A stretch of 64,000 nt of DNA from Pseudomonas sp. ACN8 (GTDB lineage Bacteria; Pseudomonadota; Gammaproteobacteria; Pseudomonadales; Pseudomonadaceae): assembly GCF_002303925.1 (NCBI RefSeq), contig NZ_MRCS01000029.1, positions 1 to 64,000 of the forward strand, written 5' to 3'. Made by a program: the position numbers and the translations under genes. The notes under the pieces were generated by a model. That model was not told the origin of the DNA and searched no databases. It saw nothing but the letters and a program-made list of their open reading frames with translations. The stretch's first letter is position 1, and each line of letters starts with the position of its first letter. Positions 17,448 to 26,260 of this stretch are shown here, piece after piece.

Positions 17448-19073
17448 ATGCTTTTGCAAAAGTCCCTGAGAGCACAAATTCTTGCCCTGCTGAGCGGCAG
17501 TCTGCTGGCGATGCTGTTGATCGCCCTGGCGTGCTTTCACTTCCTGTCTAGCGGCGTGCAGAACTACGCCAATCTGATCGAAGGGCCGCTGCACACCTCG
17601 CAATTGATCGATGAAGCCAACCTGCAATTCAAGGTGCAGGTGCAGGAGTGGAAAAACGTCCTGCTGCGCGGCAAGCAACCGGCGGACCTGAGCAAGTACT
17701 GGGGGCAATTCGAGGAGCGTCAGCGCGATGTGCAAAACATCCTCGGCGAGCTGGCCGCGCAGAAGGGCATCGAGCCGCCACTCAAGAGCCGAATCGAGCG
17801 CTTGCGTGACGAACATCGTCAGTTGGGCGCGGCCTATCAGAAGGGCCGGGACGCGTTCGTGGCCGCCGGTGGTGACCCGGCGGCGGGCGACGCGGCGGTC
17901 AAGGGCGTGGACCGCGCCGCCAGCGATCAGATGAGTGAACTGGTCAGTGAGTTGCGCAAGCAGGGCGCTGAACAATCGACACTGATCAGCGCCAGTGCCG
18001 ATCGCACGGTGTTGCTGGGGCTGGTCGTGATGCTGGTTTCGGGGCTGCTGATCGGCCTGCTGAGCCTGTGGCTGGTCAACCGTAACCTGGTCGAGCCGAT
18101 CCGCAAACTGATCGAATACGTGGCGCAACTCAGCCAGGGGCGTTTTGCCGAGCGCGTGGCCAGCACCCGTCAGGACGAGTTGGGCAAACTGGCGATGGCC
18201 GCCAACACCCTGCGCGATTTCCTCGCCGAAACCTTCAGCCGTTTACAGCGCAGCGCGTCGGACCTGGACAGCGCCAGCGGTGAGTTGAATTCGATCGCCA
18301 CCCTGATGGCCGGCGGCACCAACGAGCAGTTCAACCGCACCGATCAGGTGGCCACGGCGATGAACGAAATGTCCGCTACCGCACAGGAAGTCGCCCGTCA
18401 TGCCGCCGAAGCGGCGCGGGCCGCCGACGATGCCGACCAGTCCGCCCAGCAGGGCGAAAAAGTCATGCAGGGCACCATCCACACCATCACCCGGATGCGC
18501 GGCGAAATCGCCAACACCGCCACGGTCATCCGCCAGCTTGAAACCGACAGCGGACGCATTGGCAAAGTCCTGGAAGTGATTCGCGGCATCGCCGAGCAGA
18601 CCAACCTGCTGGCGCTCAACGCCGCCATCGAAGCGGCCCGCGCCGGTGAGGCCGGACGCGGATTCGCGGTGGTGGCCGATGAAGTGCGCAGCCTGGCCCA
18701 GCGCACGGCGGCGTCGATCATCGAGATCAACCAGATCATCCAGACCGTGCAGACCGGTGCAATCGAAGCGGCCCAGGCGATTGAAAGCGGTCAGTCGCGC
18801 AGCGAACAAAGCGTGCAGCAAGTGACGGAGGCCGGCGCCATGCTCGAGCGCATCACCCTGGCCGTGGAAGCCATCCGTGACATGAACCGCCAGATCGCCA
18901 CTGCCGCCGAAGAACAGACCTCGGTGGCCGAAGACATCTCGCGCAACCTCACCGAGATCACGAGCATCGCCAGCACCAACCTGGACAACGTGCAGCGCAC
19001 TGAAGCGGCCAGCACCAACCTGCACGGCTTGTCGGGGCAGTTGAACGAGGTGACGGCGCGCCTGAGCGCTTGA
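17448..19073 (+). CDS. Methyl-accepting chemotaxis protein
   Basis: A 541-residue chemoreceptor. A membrane helix at residues about 10-32, a helical periplasmic sensor of about 150 residues, a second membrane helix at about 187-210, a HAMP domain to about 263, and a long cytoplasmic signalling coiled coil. The hairpin tip EQTNLLALNAAIEAARAGE and GFAVVADEVRSLAQR is fully conserved, so it should couple to CheA/CheW. The all-helical, roughly 150-residue sensor suggests a four-helix-bundle ligand domain; the ligand is unknown. The ATG at 17448 places the first membrane helix at the N-terminus. A terminator follows. Confidence 0.9.
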   Translation: MLLQKSLRAQILALLSGSLLAMLLIALACFHFLSSGVQNYANLIEGPLHTSQLIDEANLQFKVQVQEWKNVLLRGKQPADLSKYWGQFEERQRDVQNILGELAAQKGIEPPLKSRIERLRDEHRQLGAAYQKGRDAFVAAGGDPAAGDAAVKGVDRAASDQMSELVSELRKQGAEQSTLISASADRTVLLGLVVMLVSGLLIGLLSLWLVNRNLVEPIRKLIEYVAQLSQGRFAERVASTRQDELGKLAMAANTLRDFLAETFSRLQRSASDLDSASGELNSIATLMAGGTNEQFNRTDQVATAMNEMSATAQEVARHAAEAARAADDADQSAQQGEKVMQGTIHTITRMRGEIANTATVIRQLETDSGRIGKVLEVIRGIAEQTNLLALNAAIEAARAGEAGRGFAVVADEVRSLAQRTAASIIEINQIIQTVQTGAIEAAQAIESGQSRSEQSVQQVTEAGAMLERITLAVEAIRDMNRQIATAAEEQTSVAEDISRNLTEITSIASTNLDNVQRTEAASTNLHGLSGQLNEVTARLSA

Positions 19074-19086
19074 ACCCCGAAAACGC

Positions 19087-19121
19087 AAAAGCCGCACGAT
19101 GTTCCCATCGTGCGGCTTTTG
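19087..19121. terminator. Bidirectional terminator between MCP and PepSY genes
   Basis: AAAAGCCGCACGATG and CATCGTGCGGCTTTT pair around a short TTCC loop between convergent genes. Confidence 0.9.
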
Positions 19122-19133
19122 TCTGTTTCGCGA

Positions 19134-19439
19134 TTACGTGTCCTGTTTGTTTTCCAGGACCTTGCCGTTGGAGGCATCGATGTCCACATCCCACTCGACG
19201 TTCTTGGCGTCACGCAGTTCGACTTCGTACTCGTAACCGTTGAAGTGGTTGTCCAGCTCGGTCTTGGTAATCGTTGCACCCGGGTGCAGATCCAGGGCGA
19301 TCTTGTTCAGGTCTTCCAGTGGCTTGATCTTGCCGTCCTTGACCAGTTGCGGGATCTGATCGACCCGCACATCGGCCTGGGCCAGGCCGGCGCTGAGGGT
19401 CAGGGTTGCAGCGGTAAACAAAGCAGTCAGGGTCTTCAT
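19134..19439 (-). CDS. PepSY-domain periplasmic protein
   Basis: A 101-residue protein with a signal peptide (MKTLTALFTAATLTLSAGLA, cleavage near residue 22) and a PepSY fold: ITKTELDNHFNGYEYEVELRD followed by VEWDVDIDASNGKVL. Small PepSY proteins are exported and are thought to bind or inhibit peptidases. There is no two-component system next to it, though such systems are frequent partners. Confidence 0.85.
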   Translation of the reverse strand: MKTLTALFTAATLTLSAGLAQADVRVDQIPQLVKDGKIKPLEDLNKIALDLHPGATITKTELDNHFNGYEYEVELRDAKNVEWDVDIDASNGKVLENKQDT

Positions 19440-19535
19440 GGGCTTCTTTCCTTGGGTGATCCGTTCAAGTGAGATCAGGTTAGCCTGTGTAACTTAATCC
19501 ACCCTTAAATCCCTCGACATGTCCTGCATCAATCC

Positions 19536-19561
19536 CTGTAGGAGCGAGCCTGCTCGCGATG
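19536..19561. repeat. Single REP unit
   Basis: CTGTAGGAGCGAGCCTGCTCGCGATG-type single unit without an inverted partner, between two minus-strand genes. Confidence 0.85.
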
Positions 19562-19577
19562 CAGGCACCTCGGTGGC

Positions 19578-20702
19578 TCAATAGCCGTTGTTCTTCAACA
19601 CCTGATCGACACTCGCCGCCGGGCGTTTATAGAACTTCAACAACTCACTGGCGCGATTGGTGAAGATGCCGTCGACACCGGCGTCCATGACTTTCCGGTA
19701 GTCCACCGCATCGTCGATGGTGTAGACGTGCACCAACAGGCCCTGGTCGTGGGTGTACTGGTTCATCCAGGGTTGCACCAGATCCGAGTAGCTCTGGTCG
19801 CCACCCTGGGTCAGTGCGGCGGACGGGCCGGTGCCGATGGCGCCCTGGGCCTTGGCGTAGTCGACCCAATTCTGGAACTCGGCCTTGTCCTTCGGTTGCT
19901 GTTTGGCGTAGTAAGCGGCTTTATCCTTTTCGCCGGACTCGGCGAATGTCACTTTGGACTGGGGCTCGATACTGCCTTCACCGACCCACAGCAGCAGGAT
20001 CTTCGGCACCTTCGGCATCTCCTTTTGCAGCAGTTCGAGGCTGCTCCTCTCGAAGGTCTGCAGGACCACCTTGCCTTTGCCCTGGCCGACCGCCAACTCG
20101 CTTTTCGCCAGTTTCGAACCGGTCGGGCTCAGCCAGCCACGGTCCTGAAGTTTTTCCTTGAGGTCGTGTTCGATGCCGGGGAACTGCTTGGGCTCCTTGG
20201 TCTCGATGTACAGGCCGGGCTTGTGCAGGCTGTTGCCCTCGGCGATGTCGATGATTTCATCAAGGGTCAAAATCTTCAGACCCGCGAAGGCTGGACGTGC
20301 GCGATCCGGGTACGCGGCATTGAACCAGCTGCCCGCGTCCAGGGTTTTCAGTTCGGCCATGGTGAACGCATTGGCGGGGCTGTCCTTGCGCTCGGGGAAT
20401 TTGCTGGCGACGTCGGTGGTGCGTTGCAGATTGTTGTCGTGCAGGGCAAACAGCACGCCATCCTTACTGCGCTGCAGATCCAGTTCCAGGTAGTCGGCGC
20501 CCAGGTCGCGGGCAGTCTTATAGGCGGCGGCGGTGGATTCCGGCGCATCGAACGACGCGCCCCGGTGGGCGATTACCGCTGGATGCGGAATGCCCAGGCG
20601 GGTCGCCAGTGCCGAGGGTGCTGGTTCGCTGGCGGCCTGTGCGTGGCCGAGGCCGAGCAACAGGCTCAGTAACAGGGCGCTTTTGGTAAAGGTTGCGGAC
20701 AT
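19578..20702 (-). CDS. glpQ: Periplasmic glycerophosphodiester phosphodiesterase
   Basis: A 374-residue GDPD-family enzyme with a signal peptide at residues 1-24. The catalytic region starts HPAVIAHRGASFDAPEST, with the essential HRG and the ExT pair, followed by YLELDLQRSKDGVLFALHD containing the metal-binding E-x-D and catalytic H. It hydrolyses glycerophosphodiesters to glycerol-3-phosphate and an alcohol in the periplasm. Length matches GlpQ. It is monocistronic, with no glpT beside it. Confidence 0.9.
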   Translation of the reverse strand: MSATFTKSALLLSLLLGLGHAQAASEPAPSALATRLGIPHPAVIAHRGASFDAPESTAAAYKTARDLGADYLELDLQRSKDGVLFALHDNNLQRTTDVASKFPERKDSPANAFTMAELKTLDAGSWFNAAYPDRARPAFAGLKILTLDEIIDIAEGNSLHKPGLYIETKEPKQFPGIEHDLKEKLQDRGWLSPTGSKLAKSELAVGQGKGKVVLQTFERSSLELLQKEMPKVPKILLLWVGEGSIEPQSKVTFAESGEKDKAAYYAKQQPKDKAEFQNWVDYAKAQGAIGTGPSAALTQGGDQSYSDLVQPWMNQYTHDQGLLVHVYTIDDAVDYRKVMDAGVDGIFTNRASELLKFYKRPAASVDQVLKNNGY

Positions 20703-20913
20703 GCTCGAGATCCTTTCGCAATGAGTGGGCGGTCCCTTTTAACAAGTCATCTTTGCAGACGCTATCGCCAGACCGACAAAAAGCTGTCTAAAGCTGATTT
20801 TCGTCAGCGCTTTTGTGCGCTCGTTTGCAGTACGCTGGGGCGCTGCAATTTCCCCGGCAGAGGGAAACGCGGGCCCTGCGTGCAAACCAACGATCACCAT
20901 TGCGGGGTTTACC

Positions 20914-21240
20914 ATGCGCATCACTTCCCAGCTCATCTGCCAGGCTGCCGACCAACTCAAAGGTTTTGTCGGCCTCAACCGCAAGACCGGCCACTACATC
21001 GTGCGTTTCAGCGAAGACTCGTTTGGCATGGACGTGGCGGACGACGGCATCATCCCGACCAGCGAATTCGTCTGGGCCGAGGGCCCCGAGCAGACCATGA
21101 CGCTCAAGCGCGAATTGATTCAGTTGCTGCTGGACCAGAACATCGATGACCGGATCAACATCACCGAGCCGTTGCGGGTGTACATGAACCGGCGGGAAGT
21201 GCCGGAGATTTCGGCGGTTCGTTGTCTGGTTAAGGGTTGA
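20914..21240 (+). CDS. DUF2025-family protein
   Basis: A 108-residue cytosolic protein beginning MRITSQLICQAADQLKGFVG. It resembles the small Pseudomonas family DUF2025 (PA1123-like), for which no function is known. There is no signal peptide or membrane segment. The start at 20914 follows a longer in-frame stretch with poor coding character. It is monocistronic and divergent from glpQ. Confidence 0.7.
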   Translation: MRITSQLICQAADQLKGFVGLNRKTGHYIVRFSEDSFGMDVADDGIIPTSEFVWAEGPEQTMTLKRELIQLLLDQNIDDRINITEPLRVYMNRREVPEISAVRCLVKG

Positions 21241-21265
21241 GTTTTTGTACTGACCGTTCTGGCCC

Positions 21266-21362
21266 CATCGCGAGCAGGCTCACTCCTACAGTGGATCTTT
21301 GTCGTGCACAAATGTTGTGACCGACCGGGATCAAAATGTGGGAGCGAGCCTGCTCGCGATGG
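21266..21362. repeat. REP pair (inverted)
   Basis: CATCGCGAGCAGGCTCACTC, one base off the usual core, and TGTGGGAGCGAGCCTGCTCG, about 45 bases apart. Confidence 0.88.
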
Positions 21363-21385
21363 CGATCTGAAAAACACTACATCAC

Positions 21386-21709
21386 TCACTGGTTAAACCC
21401 GTAGGCCCGCTCAACCCGACACACCCGCGTGTGACACCGCCCATACCAGGTCGAGCGCCCACGCTCGCGAATCGCACTGTGCTCAGGATGATGTTTCCAC
21501 GCCAGAATCGCCGCTTCACTGGCCCAGTACGACACGGTTATTCCCAACCCATCCTCGCCCCGCGCCGACTCCACACCGAGAAACCCCGGCTGTTCACGGG
21601 CCAGTTCCAGCATTCGTGCAGCCGCCTCGGCGTAACCCTGGTCACCCTCGGTGCGCAGTGAGGTAAAAATCACCGCGTAATAGGGCGCAGTTGGCGTATC
21701 GGCGATCAT
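21386..21709 (-). CDS. Antibiotic biosynthesis monooxygenase (ABM)-like protein
   Basis: A 107-residue ABM-fold protein: YYAVIFTSLRTEG, a helix, PGFLGVESARGEDGLGITVSYWASEAAI, then WKHHPEHSAIRERGRSTWYGR. It resembles YqjZ-type stand-alone ABM proteins, whose activities are mostly unknown. The start overlaps the upstream amidotransferase stop by 4 bases (ATGA), so the two are probably co-translated. Confidence 0.82.
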   Translation of the reverse strand: MIADTPTAPYYAVIFTSLRTEGDQGYAEAAARMLELAREQPGFLGVESARGEDGLGITVSYWASEAAILAWKHHPEHSAIRERGRSTWYGRCHTRVCRVERAYGFNQ

Positions 21710-22413
21710 GCCGAGCGCCCCGCACAGGCTTCGACAAAGGCGCCAACCAGCGGCGGCAAGACGCCCTTGAGCGCCGCCCGCTCGGGCTGGAACAAGGTCG
21801 CGACAAAGAACGGATGACCGCTGAGCTCGACCGCCCGTACTCCGTGTTCAGAATCGTGGCCGACGGCGTGAAGTTCGCGCTTGAGCAACTCCCCTTCGAA
21901 CTGCGGATTCACACCATAACGACAGCGATAGCCTTCACGAATCTCGGCGCTTTCGTACGCCTGGGCAATCAACGAGCCTTCACGTAAATGAATGGTATCG
22001 ACCGCTTCCACCAGCGCGCACGACAGCGGCGTCAGCAGTGCTCGTGCCGCACCGGGATTTGTCTCGCCATGTTCGGCATCCGACCAGCCCAGCACGTTGC
22101 GCGCATATTCCAGCACCGCGTGTTGAAAACCACCGCAGGTGCCGAGGAAAGGTCGCCGTTGTTCGCGGGCAAAACGAATCGCTTTTAATGCACCGTCCGT
22201 GCTCCGGTAAGGGCTTGCCGGTACGCACCAGAAGCCATCGAATGTATGCAGCGGTGCATCGGCGTGGATTTCATCGGTGGCCAGCCATTGCCATTGCAGG
22301 TTCAGGCCAGAGTGTTCAGCGGTCATTTCGAGGGCGATGGGAATGGCCTGGTGGGCGGTGACTTGCGGGTCGTGGTCGCCGATCAGGGCGATGCGAATCG
22401 GGCGGGTTTCCAT
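21706..22413 (-). CDS. Class I glutamine-amidotransferase-like protein (CTP-synthase C-terminal type)
   Basis: About 235 residues, like the family annotated as CTP synthase C-terminal region-related protein. It has a nucleophile elbow GTCGGFQHAVLEYARN with the catalytic cysteine, preceded by DGFWCVPASPYRS, and a C-terminal histidine region (GHPFFVATLFQPE, where PE would complete the triad). It has no synthetase domain. The ATG at 22413 starts METRPIRIALIGD. The downstream ABM gene overlaps it and a LysR gene is divergent. The substrate is unknown. Confidence 0.75.
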   Translation of the reverse strand: METRPIRIALIGDHDPQVTAHQAIPIALEMTAEHSGLNLQWQWLATDEIHADAPLHTFDGFWCVPASPYRSTDGALKAIRFAREQRRPFLGTCGGFQHAVLEYARNVLGWSDAEHGETNPGAARALLTPLSCALVEAVDTIHLREGSLIAQAYESAEIREGYRCRYGVNPQFEGELLKRELHAVGHDSEHGVRAVELSGHPFFVATLFQPERAALKGVLPPLVGAFVEACAGRSA

Positions 22414-22491
22414 GTGGGGCCTCTGCACTTGTTGATTGCCGGTGCCCACTATAAATTGGCGTTCACGCACTCAATATTGGCGTTTTCCCAA

Positions 22492-23370
22492 GTGATCAAT
22501 GCAGCGACGCACTATCGGCTCGACTACCCGGACCTGGCCCTGATCCTCGCGCTGGTGCGCGGCGGCTCTCTGTCCCGGGCCGCGCAACTGCTCAAGGTGG
22601 ATGTCTCGACGGTGTTTCGAGCGGTGCGCCGGCTGGAGGCTGCCCTGGGCCAGCAACTGTTCGAAAAAAGCCGCGCCGGTTACCTGCCCACCACCCTGGC
22701 GCAGTCCCTGGCGGAACAGGCTGAGCGCGCTGAGCAGGCTTTGGAGGCGGCGCGCATCGGTGTGGAGCAGGGCGGTGACGTGATCAGCGGCATCGTGCGC
22801 CTGACCTGTACCGATTCAGTCCTGCAAGGTTTGCTGTTGCCGGCGCTGGCGCAGTTCATGCCGAATTATCCGGCGCTGACCCTTGAACTCAGCACGTCCA
22901 ATGATTTTGCCAACCTCAGCCGTCGGGATGCCGATATCGCCCTGCGCCTGACTCGCACGCCACCGGAGCATCTGGTGGGACGGCGGCTGGCGGAGATTTC
23001 ATACCGCGTGTGTGCCAGCGAGCGATACCTGCAGTCGGTCAATAGCACTGACCTGGCCGCATTGACCTGGATCGCCCCGGATGACTTCCTGCCGGATCAC
23101 CCGACCGTTACCTGGCGTCGCCAGGCCTTGCCGGGGGTAACGCTGGGCTATCGCTGCAACAGCATGTTGTCGGTGACCGAACTGGTCAGGGCGGGGTTGG
23201 GCGTGGCGGCGTTGCCGGACTTTTTGATCGGCGACGGATTGCAGCCGCTGAGCGAACCGCTGCACGGATTCGACACCGCGCTGTGGCTGCTGACTCGTCC
23301 CGACTGCCGCGCCTTGCGCTCGGTGGTCACCTTGTTCGATGAGTTGGGGCGGGCGCTGAAACTGCCGTGA
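22492..23370 (+). CDS. LysR-family transcriptional regulator
   Basis: About 292 residues from a GTG start; a TTG at 22477 is the alternative, and neither has a good ribosome binding site. The winged helix is YPDLALILALVRGGSLSRAAQLLKVDVSTVFRAVRRLE, followed by a LysR substrate-binding domain. It is divergent from the amidotransferase-ABM pair and probably controls it. Two ATTGGCGTT direct repeats lie in the shared promoter at about 22455 and 22476. Confidence 0.85.
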   Translation: MINAATHYRLDYPDLALILALVRGGSLSRAAQLLKVDVSTVFRAVRRLEAALGQQLFEKSRAGYLPTTLAQSLAEQAERAEQALEAARIGVEQGGDVISGIVRLTCTDSVLQGLLLPALAQFMPNYPALTLELSTSNDFANLSRRDADIALRLTRTPPEHLVGRRLAEISYRVCASERYLQSVNSTDLAALTWIAPDDFLPDHPTVTWRRQALPGVTLGYRCNSMLSVTELVRAGLGVAALPDFLIGDGLQPLSEPLHGFDTALWLLTRPDCRALRSVVTLFDELGRALKLP

Positions 23371-23376
23371 AAACCT

Positions 23377-23907
23377 TTAGGCCTTAGGCTCATCCTTGCG
23401 CACCAGGTGTTGGTGCATTTCCATGGTCAGGTTTTCGATGCGCTCGGTGAGGGGCTTGGTCATCTCCGTGAGACGGGTGTTCTGCTCAAGCAGCTCCATC
23501 AATTGCGCAGTGTTTTTCGCAGCTTCCGCCTGCCGCTCACTGTTGGCGGTCGCCAGCGCTTCGCGGTGCTGCGCATCGGCATCGGATTGGGCTTTGTCCC
23601 GGGCTGCCTGACGCGTCTGGGCCAACAGAATCAATGGCGCGGCATAGGCCGATTGCAGGCTGAAAGCCAGGTTGAGCAGGATGAACGGGTACGCATCGAA
23701 GTGGGTGAACCCCGACAGGTTGAGGCACACCCAGATCACCACGATCAGCGTTTGTGCACCGAGAAAAGTCGGTGTGCCGAAGAACCGCGCAAAGGCTTCG
23801 GCGCGCAAGGCAAACTTGTCATTGCCGAATGTTGGCGCGAGGTGGGCATGGGGACGATGGAAACGCAGGTGATCGACGTGGGCGGTGGTTTCGTGGCGGG
23901 TGGTCAT
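23377..23907 (-). CDS. DUF1003 membrane protein
   Basis: A 176-residue protein with two central hydrophobic helices (FLGAQTLIVVIWVCLNL and FILLNLAFSLQSAYAAPLILLAQ) and a charged coiled-coil C-terminus. This is the layout of DUF1003, an uncharacterised inner-membrane family. The histidine-rich N-terminus (HVDHLRFHRPHAH) is unusual and could bind metal. A 9-bp inverted repeat lies just upstream at 23920-23959. Confidence 0.82.
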   Translation of the reverse strand: MTTRHETTAHVDHLRFHRPHAHLAPTFGNDKFALRAEAFARFFGTPTFLGAQTLIVVIWVCLNLSGFTHFDAYPFILLNLAFSLQSAYAAPLILLAQTRQAARDKAQSDADAQHREALATANSERQAEAAKNTAQLMELLEQNTRLTEMTKPLTERIENLTMEMHQHLVRKDEPKA

Positions 23908-23919
23908 GATGCTCTCTGT

Positions 23920-23959
23920 CTGGCGCTGGGACTGAAGCTCACTATAGCCTCAGCGCCAG
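23920..23959. promoter_or_regulatory. Inverted repeat upstream of the DUF1003 gene
   Basis: CTGGCGCTG and CAGCGCCAG are perfect 9-bp arms around a 22-base centre, 13 bases before the DUF1003 start. It could be an operator or a 5'-leader hairpin. Confidence 0.4.
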
Positions 23960-24032
23960 TTTCATTCTGAAACACATCGCGCCGTTCAAATCAGAGCCAT
24001 CGATCCTTCGACACTGCTGTCGACCTTGTCAT

Positions 24033-24644
24033 TTATTGCAACTGATAGCAGGCCAGAAACATGTCCAGCGCGGACTCGGCCACCTGGTGTTGTTCTTCGG
24101 CTGACAAGCTGGGTTGCCCCATGGAAATCTGTGGCCAGAATGCAAAAGACTTGAGCAGGCCATGGATCTGTTGGGCGGCGAATTCGGGAGCCACGGCCTT
24201 CAATCGGCCATCCGTTTGAGCGGCCCGAATCCATACTGTCAGCCCTTCTTCGCGTTCGCCCATTCGCGCCACCATATCCTGCGCCCGCTCCGGGGAATGA
24301 ATCGTCGCCGCTATCGCCACCCGCGCCAGGTCGAGAAAATTGTCATCGCCCAACATTTGCAGCTTGGCCATCAGCAACCCGCGCAATTGCTCGCGCAACG
24401 GCAGGTCGGGGCTGTAGGTCGCTTCCTGTTCTGCCGTCACCCGGATCCATAACTGATTGAGGATCTCGGCGAACAACTCTTCCTTGCTGGGAAAGTGGTT
24501 GTACACCGTGCGCTTCGACACACCGGCAGTGGCAGCAATCTTGTCCATGCTGGTGATCTCGAAACCGTTTTCACGGAATTCGTTGATCGCGGCTTGAATG
24601 ATCGCTTGGCGTTTTCGGTCGGTGAGGCGCTGAGGAGCTGTCAT
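24033..24644 (-). CDS. TetR-family transcriptional regulator
   Basis: A 203-residue TetR protein. The N-terminal helix-turn-helix is RQAIIQAAINEFRENGFEITSMDKIAATAGVSKRTVYNHFPSKEELF (residues about 12-58), and the helical ligand domain ends in a tetracycline-repressor-like C-terminal motif. It is divergent from an MBL-fold hydrolase gene. Two related palindromes in the shared promoter probably form its operator pair. Confidence 0.88.
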   Translation of the reverse strand: MTAPQRLTDRKRQAIIQAAINEFRENGFEITSMDKIAATAGVSKRTVYNHFPSKEELFAEILNQLWIRVTAEQEATYSPDLPLREQLRGLLMAKLQMLGDDNFLDLARVAIAATIHSPERAQDMVARMGEREEGLTVWIRAAQTDGRLKAVAPEFAAQQIHGLLKSFAFWPQISMGQPSLSAEEQHQVAESALDMFLACYQLQ

Positions 24645-24676
24645 AAATACGCTTCGGCAGGGGAGAAGGGTGGAAT

Positions 24677-24692
24677 TACACTCAGCAGTTTA
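24677..24692. promoter_or_regulatory. TetR operator-like site 2
   Basis: TACACTCAGCAGTTTA, matching the upstream 16-mer at 13 of 16 positions and lying 33 bases from the TetR start. Confidence 0.55.
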
Positions 24693-24723
24693 CTTGTCAT
24701 CGACTTTGATGCAACCTAGAAAC

Positions 24724-24739
24724 TACACTGTGCAGTGTA
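24724..24739. promoter_or_regulatory. TetR operator-like site 1
   Basis: TACACTGTGCAGTGTA: 7-bp perfect arms around TG, in the TetR/MBL divergent promoter. A degenerate copy lies 47 bases away. Confidence 0.7.
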
Positions 24740-24860
24740 ATGTTCTGTTAACCCTGCCCAGCAAAAATAGAAAGTCCGGCTGATGCGTGCGTGCTTTGGC
24801 CATTTATCGTCCCAAAACGGAAAGTCGCGTGATGCGCGGTTTTTCTGGAGTCATTCAGTC

Positions 24861-25916
24861 ATGGCCAATTCAAACTCCCCGGTGGACAACGCCTCCACAC
24901 CTGAAGCATCCCGACAGGCTCAAGGGCAGTATCAAAACTTCACGCCGGTTCAACGTTTAAGCTTTGGCAAAACCATGGGCATCCTGTGGAGCGTGCTGTT
25001 CCACAAGCCGCAAAACACCCGCCCGAGTGCGCCCGTCCCGGTGCAAGCCCTGACTCAAGCCGCGCTGATCGCAGCGCCGAACCACAGTGTCTATCGCCTG
25101 GGCCACTCCACGGTGCTGCTCAAGCTGCGCGACAAGTTCTGGATCACCGACCCGGTCTTCGCCGAGCGTGCCTCGCCCGTGCAATGGGCCGGACCCAAGC
25201 GTTTTCACCAGCCACCGATCAGCCTGGAAGAATTGCCACCGATTGAAGCGGTGATCCTGTCCCACGACCACTACGACCACCTGGATCATCAGGCCGTGCT
25301 CAAGCTTGCGGACAAGACCAAACATTTCCTGACCCCACTGGGCGTAGGCGACACCCTGATCAAATGGGGTATCGACGCCAGCAAAGTCCGCCAATTGGAT
25401 TGGTGGCAAGGCACGGAAGTCGATGGCATCCAGTTCATCGCCACCCCGTCGCAACACTTTTCCGGCCGTGGCCTGTTCGACAGCAACAGCACCCTCTGGG
25501 CCTCGTGGGTGATGATCGATGGCGACACACGCCTCTTCTTCAGCGGCGACAGCGGCTACTTCGACGGCTTCAAACGCATCGGCGAACAGTACGGCCCATT
25601 CGACCTGACCCTGATGGAAACCGGTGCCTACAACGTCGACTGGCCGCACGTGCACATGCAACCCGAACAAACCCTGCAAGCCCACCTCGACCTCAAGGGC
25701 CGTTGGCTACTGCCGATCCACAACGGCACCTTCGACCTGTCGATGCACGCCTGGTACGAACCCTTCGACCGCATCCTGGCCCTGGCCTGGGAACGCAATG
25801 TATCGATCACCACACCGCAGATGGGCGAGGCGTTCAACTTGATGCATCCGCAGCGTGGTGGGGCGTGGTGGCTGGCGGTGGAAGGGGAGTGTGAGCGGGT
25901 GGTGCAGAACGCGTAG
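24861..25916 (+). CDS. MBL-fold metallo-hydrolase (NAPE-PLD/UlaG-like)
   Basis: A 351-residue metallo-beta-lactamase-fold protein with the zinc-binding HDHYDHLDH motif starting at residue 135, later SGDSGY and HMQPEQ, and the C-terminal LLPIHNGTFDLSMHAW. This pattern is that of NAPE-PLD-like hydrolases, so an N-acyl-phospholipid or related ester is possible but unproven. No signal peptide was seen. The ATG at 24861 was chosen; an upstream start at 24783 would extend into the operator region. It is presumably repressed by the divergent TetR protein. Confidence 0.85.
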   Translation: MANSNSPVDNASTPEASRQAQGQYQNFTPVQRLSFGKTMGILWSVLFHKPQNTRPSAPVPVQALTQAALIAAPNHSVYRLGHSTVLLKLRDKFWITDPVFAERASPVQWAGPKRFHQPPISLEELPPIEAVILSHDHYDHLDHQAVLKLADKTKHFLTPLGVGDTLIKWGIDASKVRQLDWWQGTEVDGIQFIATPSQHFSGRGLFDSNSTLWASWVMIDGDTRLFFSGDSGYFDGFKRIGEQYGPFDLTLMETGAYNVDWPHVHMQPEQTLQAHLDLKGRWLLPIHNGTFDLSMHAWYEPFDRILALAWERNVSITTPQMGEAFNLMHPQRGGAWWLAVEGECERVVQNA

Positions 25917-25939
25917 AGCAATTAGCTGAGTTGTAGAGC

Positions 25940-26260
25940 TCAGCTAAAAACCACGTCAATTCGGCCTTCTTTGCGTGAGCGCGGGGCCGACTTGACCACG
26001 ATTTGCACATCACGCCCGAGAAGTAACAGGCAATCCATCATCTTGGCCTCACTTATCCCACGAAACTTTCCGCGCAACATTTCGGAAAGCTTGGGCTGTG
26101 ACAGACCTAAAATTTCGGACGCCTGAACCTGGGTCAAATGGCGAGCCTTGATGATTTCGCCTATTTTTGCGGCCAATTGGGATTTGACTCGCATTTCATT
26201 GGCGTTCGGTGTCCCGAGGTCTTCGTAGACGTTGCCACTGCTTTCTTCGATTTCAATCAT
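25940..26260 (-). CDS. HigA-like antitoxin, XRE helix-turn-helix
   Basis: A 106-residue protein with a central XRE-type HTH (LTQVQASEILGLSQPKLSEMLRGKF, residues about 43-67) and a short tail. It resembles the antitoxin of HigBA-type pairs in which the toxin gene comes first. It overlaps the toxin gene by 8 bases. It should bind and neutralise the toxin and repress the shared promoter. Confidence 0.85.
   Translation of the reverse strand: MIEIEESSGNVYEDLGTPNANEMRVKSQLAAKIGEIIKARHLTQVQASEILGLSQPKLSEMLRGKFRGISEAKMMDCLLLLGRDVQIVVKSAPRSRKEGRIDVVFS

Noticed and set aside
20785..20810. Pho-box-like repeats near glpQ
   Set aside because: The repeat units match the Pho box poorly and are not positioned for the minus-strand glpQ gene.
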